Source of the DNA: Firmicutes bacterium UBA995
Lineage (GTDB): Bacteria; Bacillota; Sulfobacillia; UBA995
DNA length: 24,290 nt
Direction: 5' to 3'
Assembly: GCA_002291985.1 (NCBI GenBank)
Contig: DBBB01000076.1
Coordinates: 1 to 24,290, forward strand
The notes below the pieces were generated by a model. That model worked only from the letters and a program-made list of their open reading frames with translations. It had not been told where the DNA came from and searched no databases. Each line of letters begins with the position of its first letter. Position 1 is the stretch's first letter. This document shows positions 1 to 6,715 of the stretch, piece by piece. Position numbers and translations under genes: made by a program.

Positions 1-456
1 GGGGTGCTGGGTGGGGTCCCGGGTCAGGTCGTGCACGTCGACCTCGGCCATGGCTGGTACCACCCCCGCCACGGGCTGCCACATCTCCTGACTGCCCCAT
101 TTGCCCAGTAGCTCAAAGGCCCTGGCAAACAGGTAGTCGCCGATCAGCACCGACAGGCGGTGGCCCCACACGGCGTTCACCGTGGGTTGCCCTCGTCGCT
201 CGCTCGCGTCATCGACGATGTCATCATGCAACAGCGTGGCCATGTGCAGTAGCTCTACCGAGGCCGCAAGATGGACCAGGCGGTCTCCGTGAGGTCGTTC
301 GGCGAATTCGCCGCCGAGCAGTACCAGGGTGGGCCGCAACCGCTTGCCGCCGGCGCGGAACAGGTGCAGGGCCGGTTGCACCAGGGAAGGGCCCCCGTCG
401 GCCAGGATGGCGCCAAGGAGTGCTTCGACCGCCTGGAGGTCCGCCGCCGGTGGCAA
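1..456 (-). CDS. Polyprenyl (trans-prenyl) diphosphate synthase, 3' part outside window
   Basis: The first 152 codons are present; the gene runs off the window edge. The product condenses isopentenyl diphosphate onto allylic diphosphates to make long isoprenoid chains for quinones or other lipids. Visible are LFRAGGKRLRPTLVLLGGEF, then HLAASVELLHMATLLHDDIVDD with the first aspartate-rich motif at residues 78-83, followed by ASERRGQPTVNAVWGHRLSVLIGDYLFARAFELL. This fits the heptaprenyl/octaprenyl class. The frame opens right after the rapZ stop; TTG at 456 is the first possible start but has no clear ribosome binding site. Chain length cannot be told from this part. Confidence 0.88.
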   Translation of the reverse strand, partial: MPPAADLQAVEALLGAILADGGPSLVQPALHLFRAGGKRLRPTLVLLGGEFAERPHGDRLVHLAASVELLHMATLLHDDIVDDASERRGQPTVNAVWGHRLSVLIGDYLFARAFELLGKWGSQEMWQPVAGVVPAMAEVDVHDLTRDPTQHP

Positions 457-462
457 GATCGC

Positions 463-1338
463 CTACACCGGGTCTTTCCGGTGAACATCGCGGTGTTGCA
501 GGATGACGCCGTGACCCTGCCTCTCCAGCCACGCAGCCACGCGATTGGCGAACACGACCGAGCGATGGCGCCCCCCGGTACACCCCAGGGCTATGGACAC
601 TTGAGTGCGGCCCTCCTGGAGGAAATGCGGCAGGAGGAAGTCCAGGAAGCTTCTGAGCCGGCGCAGGAATTTGCGGGCGACAGGTTGAGTCAGGACGTAC
701 TCGGCGACCTCCGGGTGATTGCCGTCGTGGTCTCGCAAGGTCGCGATGCTGTTGGGGTTGGGCAGGAAACGGAGGTCGAACACCATGTCGGCATCCAGAG
801 GCAGACCGTGCTTGAAGCCGAACGAGACCACGTTGATAATCAGCCGTCGCTGTCGTTCTGCGCCTTCCATGGCGAATACTTCCTGGCGCAAGTTTTGCAG
901 GGTCCAGCCGGAGGTATTGAGGACATGGGTGGCAACATCCCGCAGGGGTTGCAGCCGCTGGCGCTCCTCGGCGATGCCCTCGAGGACCCCCCCATGCGGC
1001 GCCAGCGGGTGCAGGCGCCGGGTCTCTTTGAACCTTTGAACAAGGGTCTCGTCATCCGCCTCCAGGAAGAGGACGCGGTGGGGGAAACCCATCGTCTCGA
1101 GTTCCTGGATGGACTCGACCAGGCCTTCGAAGAATTCGCCGCCTCGGATGTCCATCCCCAGTGCCACGCGATCGATCGCCCCGGTAGGTTGCTGCGCTAC
1201 CAGTTCCGCAAATTTGGACAGCAGCCGGGGAGGAAGGTTATCGACGCAGAAATAGCCGATGTCCTCCAGGGCGCGGAGGGCGAGGGTCTTGCCTGCTCCG
1301 GATAACCCGGTCACGATGGTGAACCGCAAATCGCGCAA
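463..1338 (-). CDS. rapZ: RNase adapter / nucleotide-binding protein RapZ (YvcJ family)
   Basis: RapZ proteins bind nucleotides. In E. coli, RapZ controls GlmY/GlmZ small RNA turnover and amino-sugar synthesis; in Bacillus YvcJ the role is less clear. From the TTG at 1338 the product has 291 residues, the normal length, with Walker A GLSGAGKT at 11-18, GYFCVDNLPPRLL, the DIRGGEFFEGL segment, RFLPNPNSI-like RFLPNP, and the C-terminal GCTGGRHRSVVFANRVA motif. AAGGAGG with 9-base spacing fixes the start; the longer open frame reaches back into feoB. It lies 68 bases after feoB. No yvcK or whiA is next to it here. Confidence 0.93.
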   Translation of the reverse strand: MRDLRFTIVTGLSGAGKTLALRALEDIGYFCVDNLPPRLLSKFAELVAQQPTGAIDRVALGMDIRGGEFFEGLVESIQELETMGFPHRVLFLEADDETLVQRFKETRRLHPLAPHGGVLEGIAEERQRLQPLRDVATHVLNTSGWTLQNLRQEVFAMEGAERQRRLIINVVSFGFKHGLPLDADMVFDLRFLPNPNSIATLRDHDGNHPEVAEYVLTQPVARKFLRRLRSFLDFLLPHFLQEGRTQVSIALGCTGGRHRSVVFANRVAAWLERQGHGVILQHRDVHRKDPV

Positions 1339-1342
1339 GAAG

Positions 1343-1386
1343 CCCGGCCTCCTTCCCGGAGACGGTTTCTCCAGGAGAAGGCCGGG
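1343..1386 (-). promoter_or_regulatory. Hairpin that encloses the rapZ ribosome binding site
   Basis: On the minus strand an eight-base perfect outer stem (CCCGGCCT with AGGCCGGG) encloses a five-base perfect inner stem (GGAGA with TCTCC, five-base loop). The Shine-Dalgarno AAGGAGG of rapZ (1354-1348) falls in the 3' side of the structure, with the TTG start 9 bases further on. The hairpin begins about 20 bases after the feoB stop. No T-tract follows, so it does not look like an intrinsic terminator; translational control or an RNA processing site is more likely. Confidence 0.6.
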
Positions 1387-1406
1387 TCCCTTTGCCCCCT
1401 CGCGGA

Positions 1407-3236
1407 TCAGGGCCAGGGGAATCGATGGACCACACCACCCACGAGAAAGGCGGACATGAAGACGGCCAACCAGATCGCCGCCGCTTCCCACCACCCACGC
1501 TCACGGCCGATGACCAGGACGGAGGCGAGACACGGGACGAACAGAGTGATGGTCACGACGGCTACCAGGGCCTGGTGGGGAGACAGGGACAGCCCAAAAA
1601 GGCCAGCCACTCCGAAGTCGCGCCGGATGAAACCCATGATGAAGGCACGAGAGGCCTCAGCCGGAAGCCCCAGCCATCCCTGGGTCACCGGCGCCGTCCA
1701 GCGCTCGAGGACGGCCAGTGCCCCGGTCAATTGCATGACCCCCACCAGCAGGGCACCGTAAACGAACAGGGGCCCCGCGTCCTTCAAGAACCCGGCGGAA
1801 CGGGAAAGTGTCTTGCGCAGCACATTCCCCGGGGCGGGCCAGCGCAGATGCGGAAGGTCGATGAGAAGGAAGCTGGACTCACCCGGCAGGAGGCGGTTCA
1901 GGAGGGCCCCGGCCCCCAGGAACATGACGCCAATGACCAGAACGTACCAGAGAACATAACGCGGCCCGAGTCCGGCCATCATCACGGTCACCACACCGAG
2001 CTGCGCGGAACAAGGCACGGCCAGCGCCAGCAGGAACAGAGCAATCCGGCGCTCGCGCACCGTGCCGAGAACGCGCGTGGCCAGGGACCCCATGGCCACA
2101 CACCCCAACCCCAGGATCACGGGTATGACTGCGCGGCCGTTGAGGCCAAGGGCGACAAACACCCGATCTAGCAGGACCGCCAGCCGGGGCAGGTAGCCCG
2201 AGTCCTCGAGGAAGGCCATGGTCAGGTAGAAGGCGCCGACCAGGGGCAGGAGGAGGCCAAACAGATAGGTGACCGTCATGGTCAGTACGCCGAACTCGCC
2301 CAGGAGGAGTTCGCCCACCGGGTTGCCCGGCGAGAACAAGGGGCCAAGCAGACCGCGGACGGCCGGTTCATAGTAGCCAAGCATGATGGTGTCTTCGGTG
2401 AACCCCACCACCCCCTGGGCCACCACAACGCCCAGCCACTGGTAGATGGCGAGTAACAGGACACCGAGTACGGGGAAGCCGAGTGCGGGCTCGAGGAGGA
2501 GCCGACCCAGCCGTTCGCCGATGCCCTCCCGGCGTGGTCGCCGGACCATCACCCGGGCGGCCAAGGCATTGGCCCGTTCGCGGCGCCCGGCATAGGCGCT
2601 CTCCCGCCCGGCGCCCTCCTCAGCTTCGAACGCCGCTGCCCGGCGCCCTGTCCTGTCCGTCGTCCCGGTCATGACGGGCGGGTCATCCTCATCGCGTGGG
2701 GACTGGACACGGGAAAGCTGCAACTTCAGCGTGTCCAGCCCCTTGCCGCTCAGGGCCACCGTGGGTACCACCGGCACGCCCAGCATCTCGGCAAGAGCCG
2801 GCGCATCAATGCCAATCCCTCGTGCTTCCGCCTCATCCATGAGGTTCAGCGCTACCACGAAGGGCACGCCTGCGTCTGCCAGTTGCAGCGTGAGGAAGAG
2901 ATCGCGCTCCAGATGACCGGCATCCACCACATTGACCACCAGATCCGCCCGCGCGACCATGTCCCGAGCCACTCGTTCCTCATCGGTCAATGCTGATAGG
3001 CCGTACACGCCGGGGGTATCGACTACCAGGTCAGCACCCATCTGGCCCGATGTCAGGTCCACGGTGGTACCCGGGTAATTGGACACGTCCGCGTACAGGC
3101 GGGTGAGGTAGTTGAAGATCAGGGACTTGCCGGTATTCGGATTACCGGCCAGGACGATCAGTCTGCCTCCAGGTGCGGGTCGCCGCCCTTTTCCCTTGTA
3201 GCGCGAGTGACAGCCGGACCTGCGCAGGGCGCTCAT
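1407..3236 (-). CDS. feoB: Ferrous iron transporter FeoB, short variant
   Basis: FeoB is the membrane GTPase-transporter that imports Fe(II). From the ATG overlapping the feoA stop the product has 609 residues, shorter than the common 700-770. The G domain has G1 GNPNTGKS (31-38), G2 YPGTTVD, G3 DTPG, G4 NLMD and an SGKG G5-like segment, followed by a basic linker. The membrane part has about eight or more spans. The two iron-gate regions read LGLGCVAMGSLATRVL and PCSAQLGVVTVMMAG instead of the common GCNVP and SCSARLP types, and FIMGFIRRDFGVAGLF lies near the end. No FeoC-like tail is seen. Confidence 0.93.
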   Translation of the reverse strand: MSALRRSGCHSRYKGKGRRPAPGGRLIVLAGNPNTGKSLIFNYLTRLYADVSNYPGTTVDLTSGQMGADLVVDTPGVYGLSALTDEERVARDMVARADLVVNVVDAGHLERDLFLTLQLADAGVPFVVALNLMDEAEARGIGIDAPALAEMLGVPVVPTVALSGKGLDTLKLQLSRVQSPRDEDDPPVMTGTTDRTGRRAAAFEAEEGAGRESAYAGRRERANALAARVMVRRPRREGIGERLGRLLLEPALGFPVLGVLLLAIYQWLGVVVAQGVVGFTEDTIMLGYYEPAVRGLLGPLFSPGNPVGELLLGEFGVLTMTVTYLFGLLLPLVGAFYLTMAFLEDSGYLPRLAVLLDRVFVALGLNGRAVIPVILGLGCVAMGSLATRVLGTVRERRIALFLLALAVPCSAQLGVVTVMMAGLGPRYVLWYVLVIGVMFLGAGALLNRLLPGESSFLLIDLPHLRWPAPGNVLRKTLSRSAGFLKDAGPLFVYGALLVGVMQLTGALAVLERWTAPVTQGWLGLPAEASRAFIMGFIRRDFGVAGLFGLSLSPHQALVAVVTITLFVPCLASVLVIGRERGWWEAAAIWLAVFMSAFLVGGVVHRFPWP

Positions 3237-3478
3237 GGGTCCCTTACCTCGTGGCCTCGGCGCGTGACCCGCACTTGAATCCGGCGGGCGATTCCCCTGC
3301 CGACGGCGATCTCCTGGTCGCCCCAGCTCAAGACGACCGGGCCCAACGGGAGCTTGGCCTGGCACGTGACTTCCGCTCCCGCACCCAGACCCATGCGAAT
3401 GGCCATGTCCCGGACCAGTTCATCCTCCACCGATTGCACTACCAGGCGTTCACCCGTCCGGCACTGATCGAGCCGCAA
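3233..3478 (-). CDS. feoA: Ferrous iron transport protein A
   Basis: FeoA is a small cytosolic SH3-like protein that supports FeoB in ferrous iron uptake. From the TTG at 3478 the product has 81 residues, the usual length: RLDQCRTGERLVVQSVED, a RDMAIRMGLGAGAEVTCQAK core typical of FeoA, and GPVVLSWGDQEIAVGRGIARRIQV. A GGGGGG run lies close upstream. The frame is open further upstream into the promoter, so a longer protein is excluded if the promoter is right. The stop overlaps the feoB start as ATGA. Confidence 0.9.
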   Translation of the reverse strand: MRLDQCRTGERLVVQSVEDELVRDMAIRMGLGAGAEVTCQAKLPLGPVVLSWGDQEIAVGRGIARRIQVRVTRRGHEVRDP

Positions 3479-3513
3479 GCGCCATCCCCCCCAATGTACG
3501 AACCGGCGACTGT

Positions 3514-3545
3514 AATGATAACGAGTCTCACTCTTCCTTATGATT
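3514..3545 (-). promoter_or_regulatory. Candidate Fur-like operator over the feoAB transcription start
   Basis: On the plus strand, TAATGATAA at 3513-3521 matches nine consecutive bases of the classical Fur box (GATAATGATAATCATTATC). An interrupted inverted repeat spans 3514-3545: AATGATAA and TTATGATT are reverse complements with one mismatch. Between them is an inner GAGT-CTC-ACTC dyad. The dyad covers the -10 element and the early transcribed region, where a repressor would block transcription. Iron control by Fur or a DtxR-type regulator is inferred from this and from the genes it precedes. Confidence 0.45.
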
Positions 3546-3571
3546 CTAGCGTGGGGGTTGGCCGGCGTCAA
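3543..3571 (-). promoter_or_regulatory. Candidate SigA promoter of feoAB
   Basis: TTGACG (3571-3566; five of six match TTGACA) and TAGAAT (3548-3543; five of six match TATAAT) are separated by exactly 17 bases. The predicted start is near 3536, giving a leader of about 58 bases before the feoA TTG. No ribosomal or oadB element overlaps it, so feoA-feoB appears to be its own transcription unit. Confidence 0.75.
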
Positions 3572-3598
3572 GAGGACGCGGAGGCGGTAGTCTCCGGG

Positions 3599-3751
3599 TC
3601 AGCTTCCCTCATTCCCTCCGTTTGTCTCCCCGCCATGCGGGAACAGCACCACCAAGGCCCTTGCCACGAGGATGAACAAGCCTATGACCCCGATCATCAC
3701 CGGTAGCCCAACGGCGGCAATCTGGAGTGCCTTGCCGAGCGTGTCCGCCAT
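3599..3751 (-). CDS. Small single-span membrane protein, possible OadG-like gamma subunit
   Basis: The frame encodes 50 residues from an ATG at 3751 with GAGG 7 bases upstream, ending in TGA. A short polar start (MADTLGKALQ) is followed by one hydrophobic span (IAAVGLPVMIGVIGLFILVA), a second less hydrophobic stretch (RALVVLFP), and a glycine-rich polar tail (GGETNGGNEGS). Gamma subunits of sodium-pump decarboxylases are small one-span proteins that anchor the complex and lie next to beta genes, so the position after oadB suggests this role. The sequence alone does not prove it, and the protein is shorter than typical OadG. Confidence 0.65.
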   Translation of the reverse strand: MADTLGKALQIAAVGLPVMIGVIGLFILVARALVVLFPHGGETNGGNEGS

Positions 3752-3783
3752 GGTTCAACCTCTTCCCGGGAGTTTATCAGGTG

Positions 3784-4914
3784 CTAGAATCCGACGATCG
3801 CCTTGATGACGGCGATCACCACCACGCCTGCCACGATCGAGCACAGTTGCCCGGAGATGTTCACGGCAACGGCATGCATGAGCAGGTAGTTCTGCCGGTC
3901 TTCGGCGAAGGCCATCTTGGCCACCACCCTGCCCGCCATGGGGAAGGCAGAGATGCCGGCGGCTCCTATCATGGGGTTGATCTTCTCGCGACGGAGCGCG
4001 TTCAGGAGCTTGGCAATGACGATGCCCCCGGCGGTGGCAAGCACCATGGCCGCCAGCCCGAGAGCCATCACTCCCAGCGTCGACCAGCGTAAGAAAGTCT
4101 CTCCCGTCATGGAACCGCCGATAGTCAGCCCGAGGAGCAGCGTGACCACATTGATCAACTCGTTCTGGGCGGAGTGGCTCAAGCGCTCGGCGACGCCGCA
4201 CTCCCGCAGGAAATTGCCGAGCATCAGGAAGCCTACCAGGGGCACCGCCACGGGTGCTATCAGGCCGGCCACCATCATCACGCACAGGGGAAAGAGCAGG
4301 CGGGCCGTGCGAGAGACCTCCGGGCTCCCGCTGTACACCATGCGGATCCGGCGCTCGTCGGGCGTGGTGAGAAGGCGGATCACCGGTGGCATGATGAGAG
4401 GCGTCAGCGCCATGTAAGAGTAGGCCGCCAGGGCCAGTGGCGCCAGGATCTCCGGGGCATACAGCGAAGCCACATAGATGGTGGTGGGTCCATCGGCGGT
4501 GCCCAGGATGCCGATGGCGACCGCCTGGGTAAGGGGGAATCGTAGAAGGCTTGCGGCGATGATGGTGAGGAAGATGCCGATCTGCCCTGCCGCGCCGAGC
4601 AACATCACCTCGGGGTTGCGCAAGAGCGGGCTGAAGTCGCACATCGCCCCGACGCCGACGAAGATCAGGATCGGAAACAGCTCTGTCCAGACTCCAACGC
4701 GGAGCAACAAGGTCAACGGGACGGCCTCGCCAATCGCTCCGGAGAGGGGTATGTTGGCCATGATGGCCCCGAACCCGATGGGGATGAGCAACAAAGGCTC
4801 ATAGCCCTTCCTGACCGCCAGGTAGATCAGGGTAAAACCTATCGCCCACATCGCCCCGTGGCGCCAGTTCAGTTCAATGATCCCTGCCAGCAATCCTTCC
4901 AGCGTCGCGCTCAC
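3784..4914 (-). CDS. oadB: Sodium-translocating decarboxylase beta subunit (OadB family)
   Basis: OadB-type subunits decarboxylate carboxybiotin and export sodium ions, as in oxaloacetate, methylmalonyl-CoA and glutaconyl-CoA decarboxylases. The 376-residue protein is very hydrophobic and has the family motifs: VGVGAMCDFSPLL, GTADGPTTIY around D141 (the conserved aspartate region), and NPMIGAAGISAFPMAGRVV at residues 313-331. The start is GTG with only a weak ribosome binding site, so the exact start is uncertain. The carboxyltransferase and biotin carrier subunits are not in this window, so the substrate cannot be told. A 50-codon membrane gene follows after 32 bases. Confidence 0.92.
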   Translation of the reverse strand: MSATLEGLLAGIIELNWRHGAMWAIGFTLIYLAVRKGYEPLLLIPIGFGAIMANIPLSGAIGEAVPLTLLLRVGVWTELFPILIFVGVGAMCDFSPLLRNPEVMLLGAAGQIGIFLTIIAASLLRFPLTQAVAIGILGTADGPTTIYVASLYAPEILAPLALAAYSYMALTPLIMPPVIRLLTTPDERRIRMVYSGSPEVSRTARLLFPLCVMMVAGLIAPVAVPLVGFLMLGNFLRECGVAERLSHSAQNELINVVTLLLGLTIGGSMTGETFLRWSTLGVMALGLAAMVLATAGGIVIAKLLNALRREKINPMIGAAGISAFPMAGRVVAKMAFAEDRQNYLLMHAVAVNISGQLCSIVAGVVVIAVIKAIVGF

Positions 4915-4952
4915 CTTGCCCGATAACCGCCCTTCTTCCTCGGAACGTCTGC

Positions 4953-4981
4953 ATTATACACCACGCTTCGCGGGAAGTCGA
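4953..4981 (-). promoter_or_regulatory. Candidate SigA promoter of oadB
   Basis: A perfect -10 hexamer TATAAT (4958-4953) follows TCGACT (4981-4976; four of six match TTGACA) at a spacing of 17 bases. The predicted transcript start is near 4946, about 32 bases before the oadB GTG. It lies directly behind the truA terminator-like hairpin, which supports a new transcription unit starting here. Confidence 0.65.
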
Positions 4982-4988
4982 CGGAAGA

Positions 4989-5024
4989 AGGGAAGAGGAG
5001 CCCGTCCTACCAGGCTCCTTCCCT
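4989..5024 (-). terminator. Terminator-like hairpin after truA
   Basis: On the minus strand AGGGAAGGAGCC pairs with GGCTCCTCTTCCCT, about 12 base pairs with a two-base bulge and a ten-base loop, about 25 bases after the truA stop. The tract that follows is TCTTCC, so only weakly T-rich. It sits between truA and the oadB promoter, the expected place for the end of the upstream transcription unit. The hairpin is clear; efficient intrinsic termination is inferred. Confidence 0.55.
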
Positions 5025-5049
5025 GGTGGCGCCCCCTCCGCTAGCAGGC

Positions 5050-5928
5050 TCAGACTCGGGGGAAGAGGGAGAGAAGCTCTGCTTGGGAGTATAAAACCCG
5101 CTCGAGGCACAGCCCTCGGGCGGGGGCGGTGGGACCGGTAAGATGCCTCCTGCCGTCGACCAGCCGTTCGCGCAAGGCGTCCGGCGTGAGCCGGGACGCG
5201 CCCACCTCTAGCAGGGTACCTGTCACTACCCGGGCCATATGGTAAAGGAACCCGTCCGCAATCAGGGTGACTCCCAGGAAGCGGGTGCTACCCGGCAGAG
5301 GCGGGGTTTCGCCCGCGGGGAACGGAGGGTGCACGACCGCCCACAGATCGTCTTCCATGAACTGATGCAGCCCCGTGTGAAACAGGTGACGCCGCGTGTC
5401 CCTCACCCGGGAGCCCGAGTCGTGGAAAGCCCGGAAGTCATGGCGTCCCTGAAGGATGCCCGCGGCGTGGCGCATGGCGTCCGTGTCGAGGGCAGAACCG
5501 GGCCAGCGCAAGGCGTATCGATCCCAGAAAGGGGAAGGCACGGCGGATTCGTATATCAGGTAACGATATACCTTGCCCACAGCAAGGTAGCGCGCATGAA
5601 AGTCGAGATCTACCTCGGCGGCATCCTTGACCACCACGTCCGACGGCAGCCGGGACCCGAGGGCAAGCGGCCAGCGCTCCACGGGTATCGCCGACCGGGT
5701 GCGAAAGTTGATCACTTGACCACGGGCATGAACGCCGGCATCGGTTCGACCGGCGCCGCTGATCTTGGCGGTCTCTCCCCCTATGGCGAATACGGCCTTC
5801 TCGAGTTCTGCCTGTACCGTACGTAGCCCGGGGCGCTGGGTCTGGAAGCCGTGGAAGCCCGTGCCGTCGTACGCCACCGTCAGTCGCAGGTTTCGGGCTT
5901 GCCCCGGAGGGCGCTCAAGGCCGGCCAC
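5050..5928 (-). CDS. truA: tRNA pseudouridine(38-40) synthase TruA
   Basis: TruA converts uridines 38, 39 and 40 of the tRNA anticodon stem-loop to pseudouridine. From the GTG at 5928 the product has 292 residues, including RLTVAYDGTGFHGFQTQ, the catalytic motif GAGRTDAGVHARGQV with the nucleophile at about D63, VGKVYRYLI, DFRAFHDSGS, and FLYHMARVVTGTLLEVG near the end. Family members begin shortly before the RLTVAYDG stretch, so the GTG (overlapping ecfT by 14 bases, weak ribosome binding site) is the best upstream start. A CTG 13 codons later is possible. Confidence 0.93.
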   Translation of the reverse strand: MAGLERPPGQARNLRLTVAYDGTGFHGFQTQRPGLRTVQAELEKAVFAIGGETAKISGAGRTDAGVHARGQVINFRTRSAIPVERWPLALGSRLPSDVVVKDAAEVDLDFHARYLAVGKVYRYLIYESAVPSPFWDRYALRWPGSALDTDAMRHAAGILQGRHDFRAFHDSGSRVRDTRRHLFHTGLHQFMEDDLWAVVHPPFPAGETPPLPGSTRFLGVTLIADGFLYHMARVVTGTLLEVGASRLTPDALRERLVDGRRHLTGPTAPARGLCLERVLYSQAELLSLFPRV

Positions 5929-6715
5929 GGAGGAACAGCACCCCCAGGAACATGACGGCGACGGTGGTGAGGGCAATGCCGTCGCGGGCGGCGAATGCCA
6001 GTTGTTTCATGCGGGTGCGACCCTCCCCTCCCCGATAGCAGCGCGCTTCCATCGCCAGCGCGAGTTCGTCGGCCCGGCGGAAGGCGCTGACGAACAGCGG
6101 TACCAGCAGAGGGATCAGGCTTCGGGCGCGGCGCAGGAGGTTTCCACTGCGAAAGTCGGCTCCGCGAGCCATCTGCGCTTTCATGATCTTGTCCGCTTCC
6201 TCCAGGAGGGTGGGGATGAACCGCAGGGCGATGGTCATCATCATGGCGAGTTCGTGGGCGGGGACGCCCAGTCGCCGGAATGGCCGGAGCAAGTGTTCGA
6301 GGCCGTCGGTGAGGGCGATAGGCGACGTGGTCAGGGTGAGGAGGGAGGTCATCACGACCAACAGGGTGAGCCTGCAGATCATGAATGTGCCCATATTGAG
6401 ACCTTCGCGGGTGGCCACGAGCGGCCCCAGGCGAAACAGCGGCTCTCCCCGGGTCATGAAGAGTTGCAGGAGGAAAGTCAGGGCGAGGATGAAAGCCAGA
6501 GAACGGATGCTCCGGAGCAGCATCCGCGGAGGAATACCCGCCAGGACGACGATTGCCGCCGTGAAGACGCCGAGAAACACGTAGCCTGCAAGCTGGCGCA
6601 CGAGGAAGAGGAGCAGCATGAACAACATGGTTGACATGATCTTCGTGCGCGGATCCAGCCGGTGGACCGCCGTGTCCCGGGCCAGGTATTGCCCGATGGT
6701 TATGTCTCTAAGCAT
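5915..6715 (-). CDS. ecfT: ECF transporter transmembrane subunit EcfT
   Basis: EcfT is the membrane scaffold that couples the ATPases to S components. The 266-residue product has about five to six hydrophobic segments and an N-terminal SVIHRLDPRTKI-like region (AVHRLDPRTKIMSTM). The two cytoplasmic coupling motifs are MARGADF at about residue 185 and MEARCYRGGEGRT at about residue 225, with the ARG/ARC triplets that contact the ATPases. The ATG start overlaps ecfA2. The 3' end overlaps the probable truA start by 14 bases. Confidence 0.94.
   Translation of the reverse strand: MLRDITIGQYLARDTAVHRLDPRTKIMSTMLFMLLLFLVRQLAGYVFLGVFTAAIVVLAGIPPRMLLRSIRSLAFILALTFLLQLFMTRGEPLFRLGPLVATREGLNMGTFMICRLTLLVVMTSLLTLTTSPIALTDGLEHLLRPFRRLGVPAHELAMMMTIALRFIPTLLEEADKIMKAQMARGADFRSGNLLRRARSLIPLLVPLFVSAFRRADELALAMEARCYRGGEGRTRMKQLAFAARDGIALTTVAVMFLGVLFLRGRP

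Noticed and set aside
271..1305. A 344-codon open frame on the plus strand opposite rapZ and the prenyl synthase
   Set aside because: It is a mirror of the high-GC codon pattern of the minus-strand genes; its translation has no family motif, and rapZ with clear motifs occupies the same DNA.
1743..1900. A possible frameshift or short form at the FeoB C-terminal half because the protein is shorter than usual
   Set aside because: The frame runs without interruption to a normal membrane end, and the FIMGFIRRDFGVAGLF segment is in place, so the gene is a short variant and not broken.
3579..3596. A possible terminator after the 50-codon membrane gene (CGGAG/CTCCG, eight-base loop)
   Set aside because: The stem has only five pairs and no T-tract follows, so it is too weak to call.
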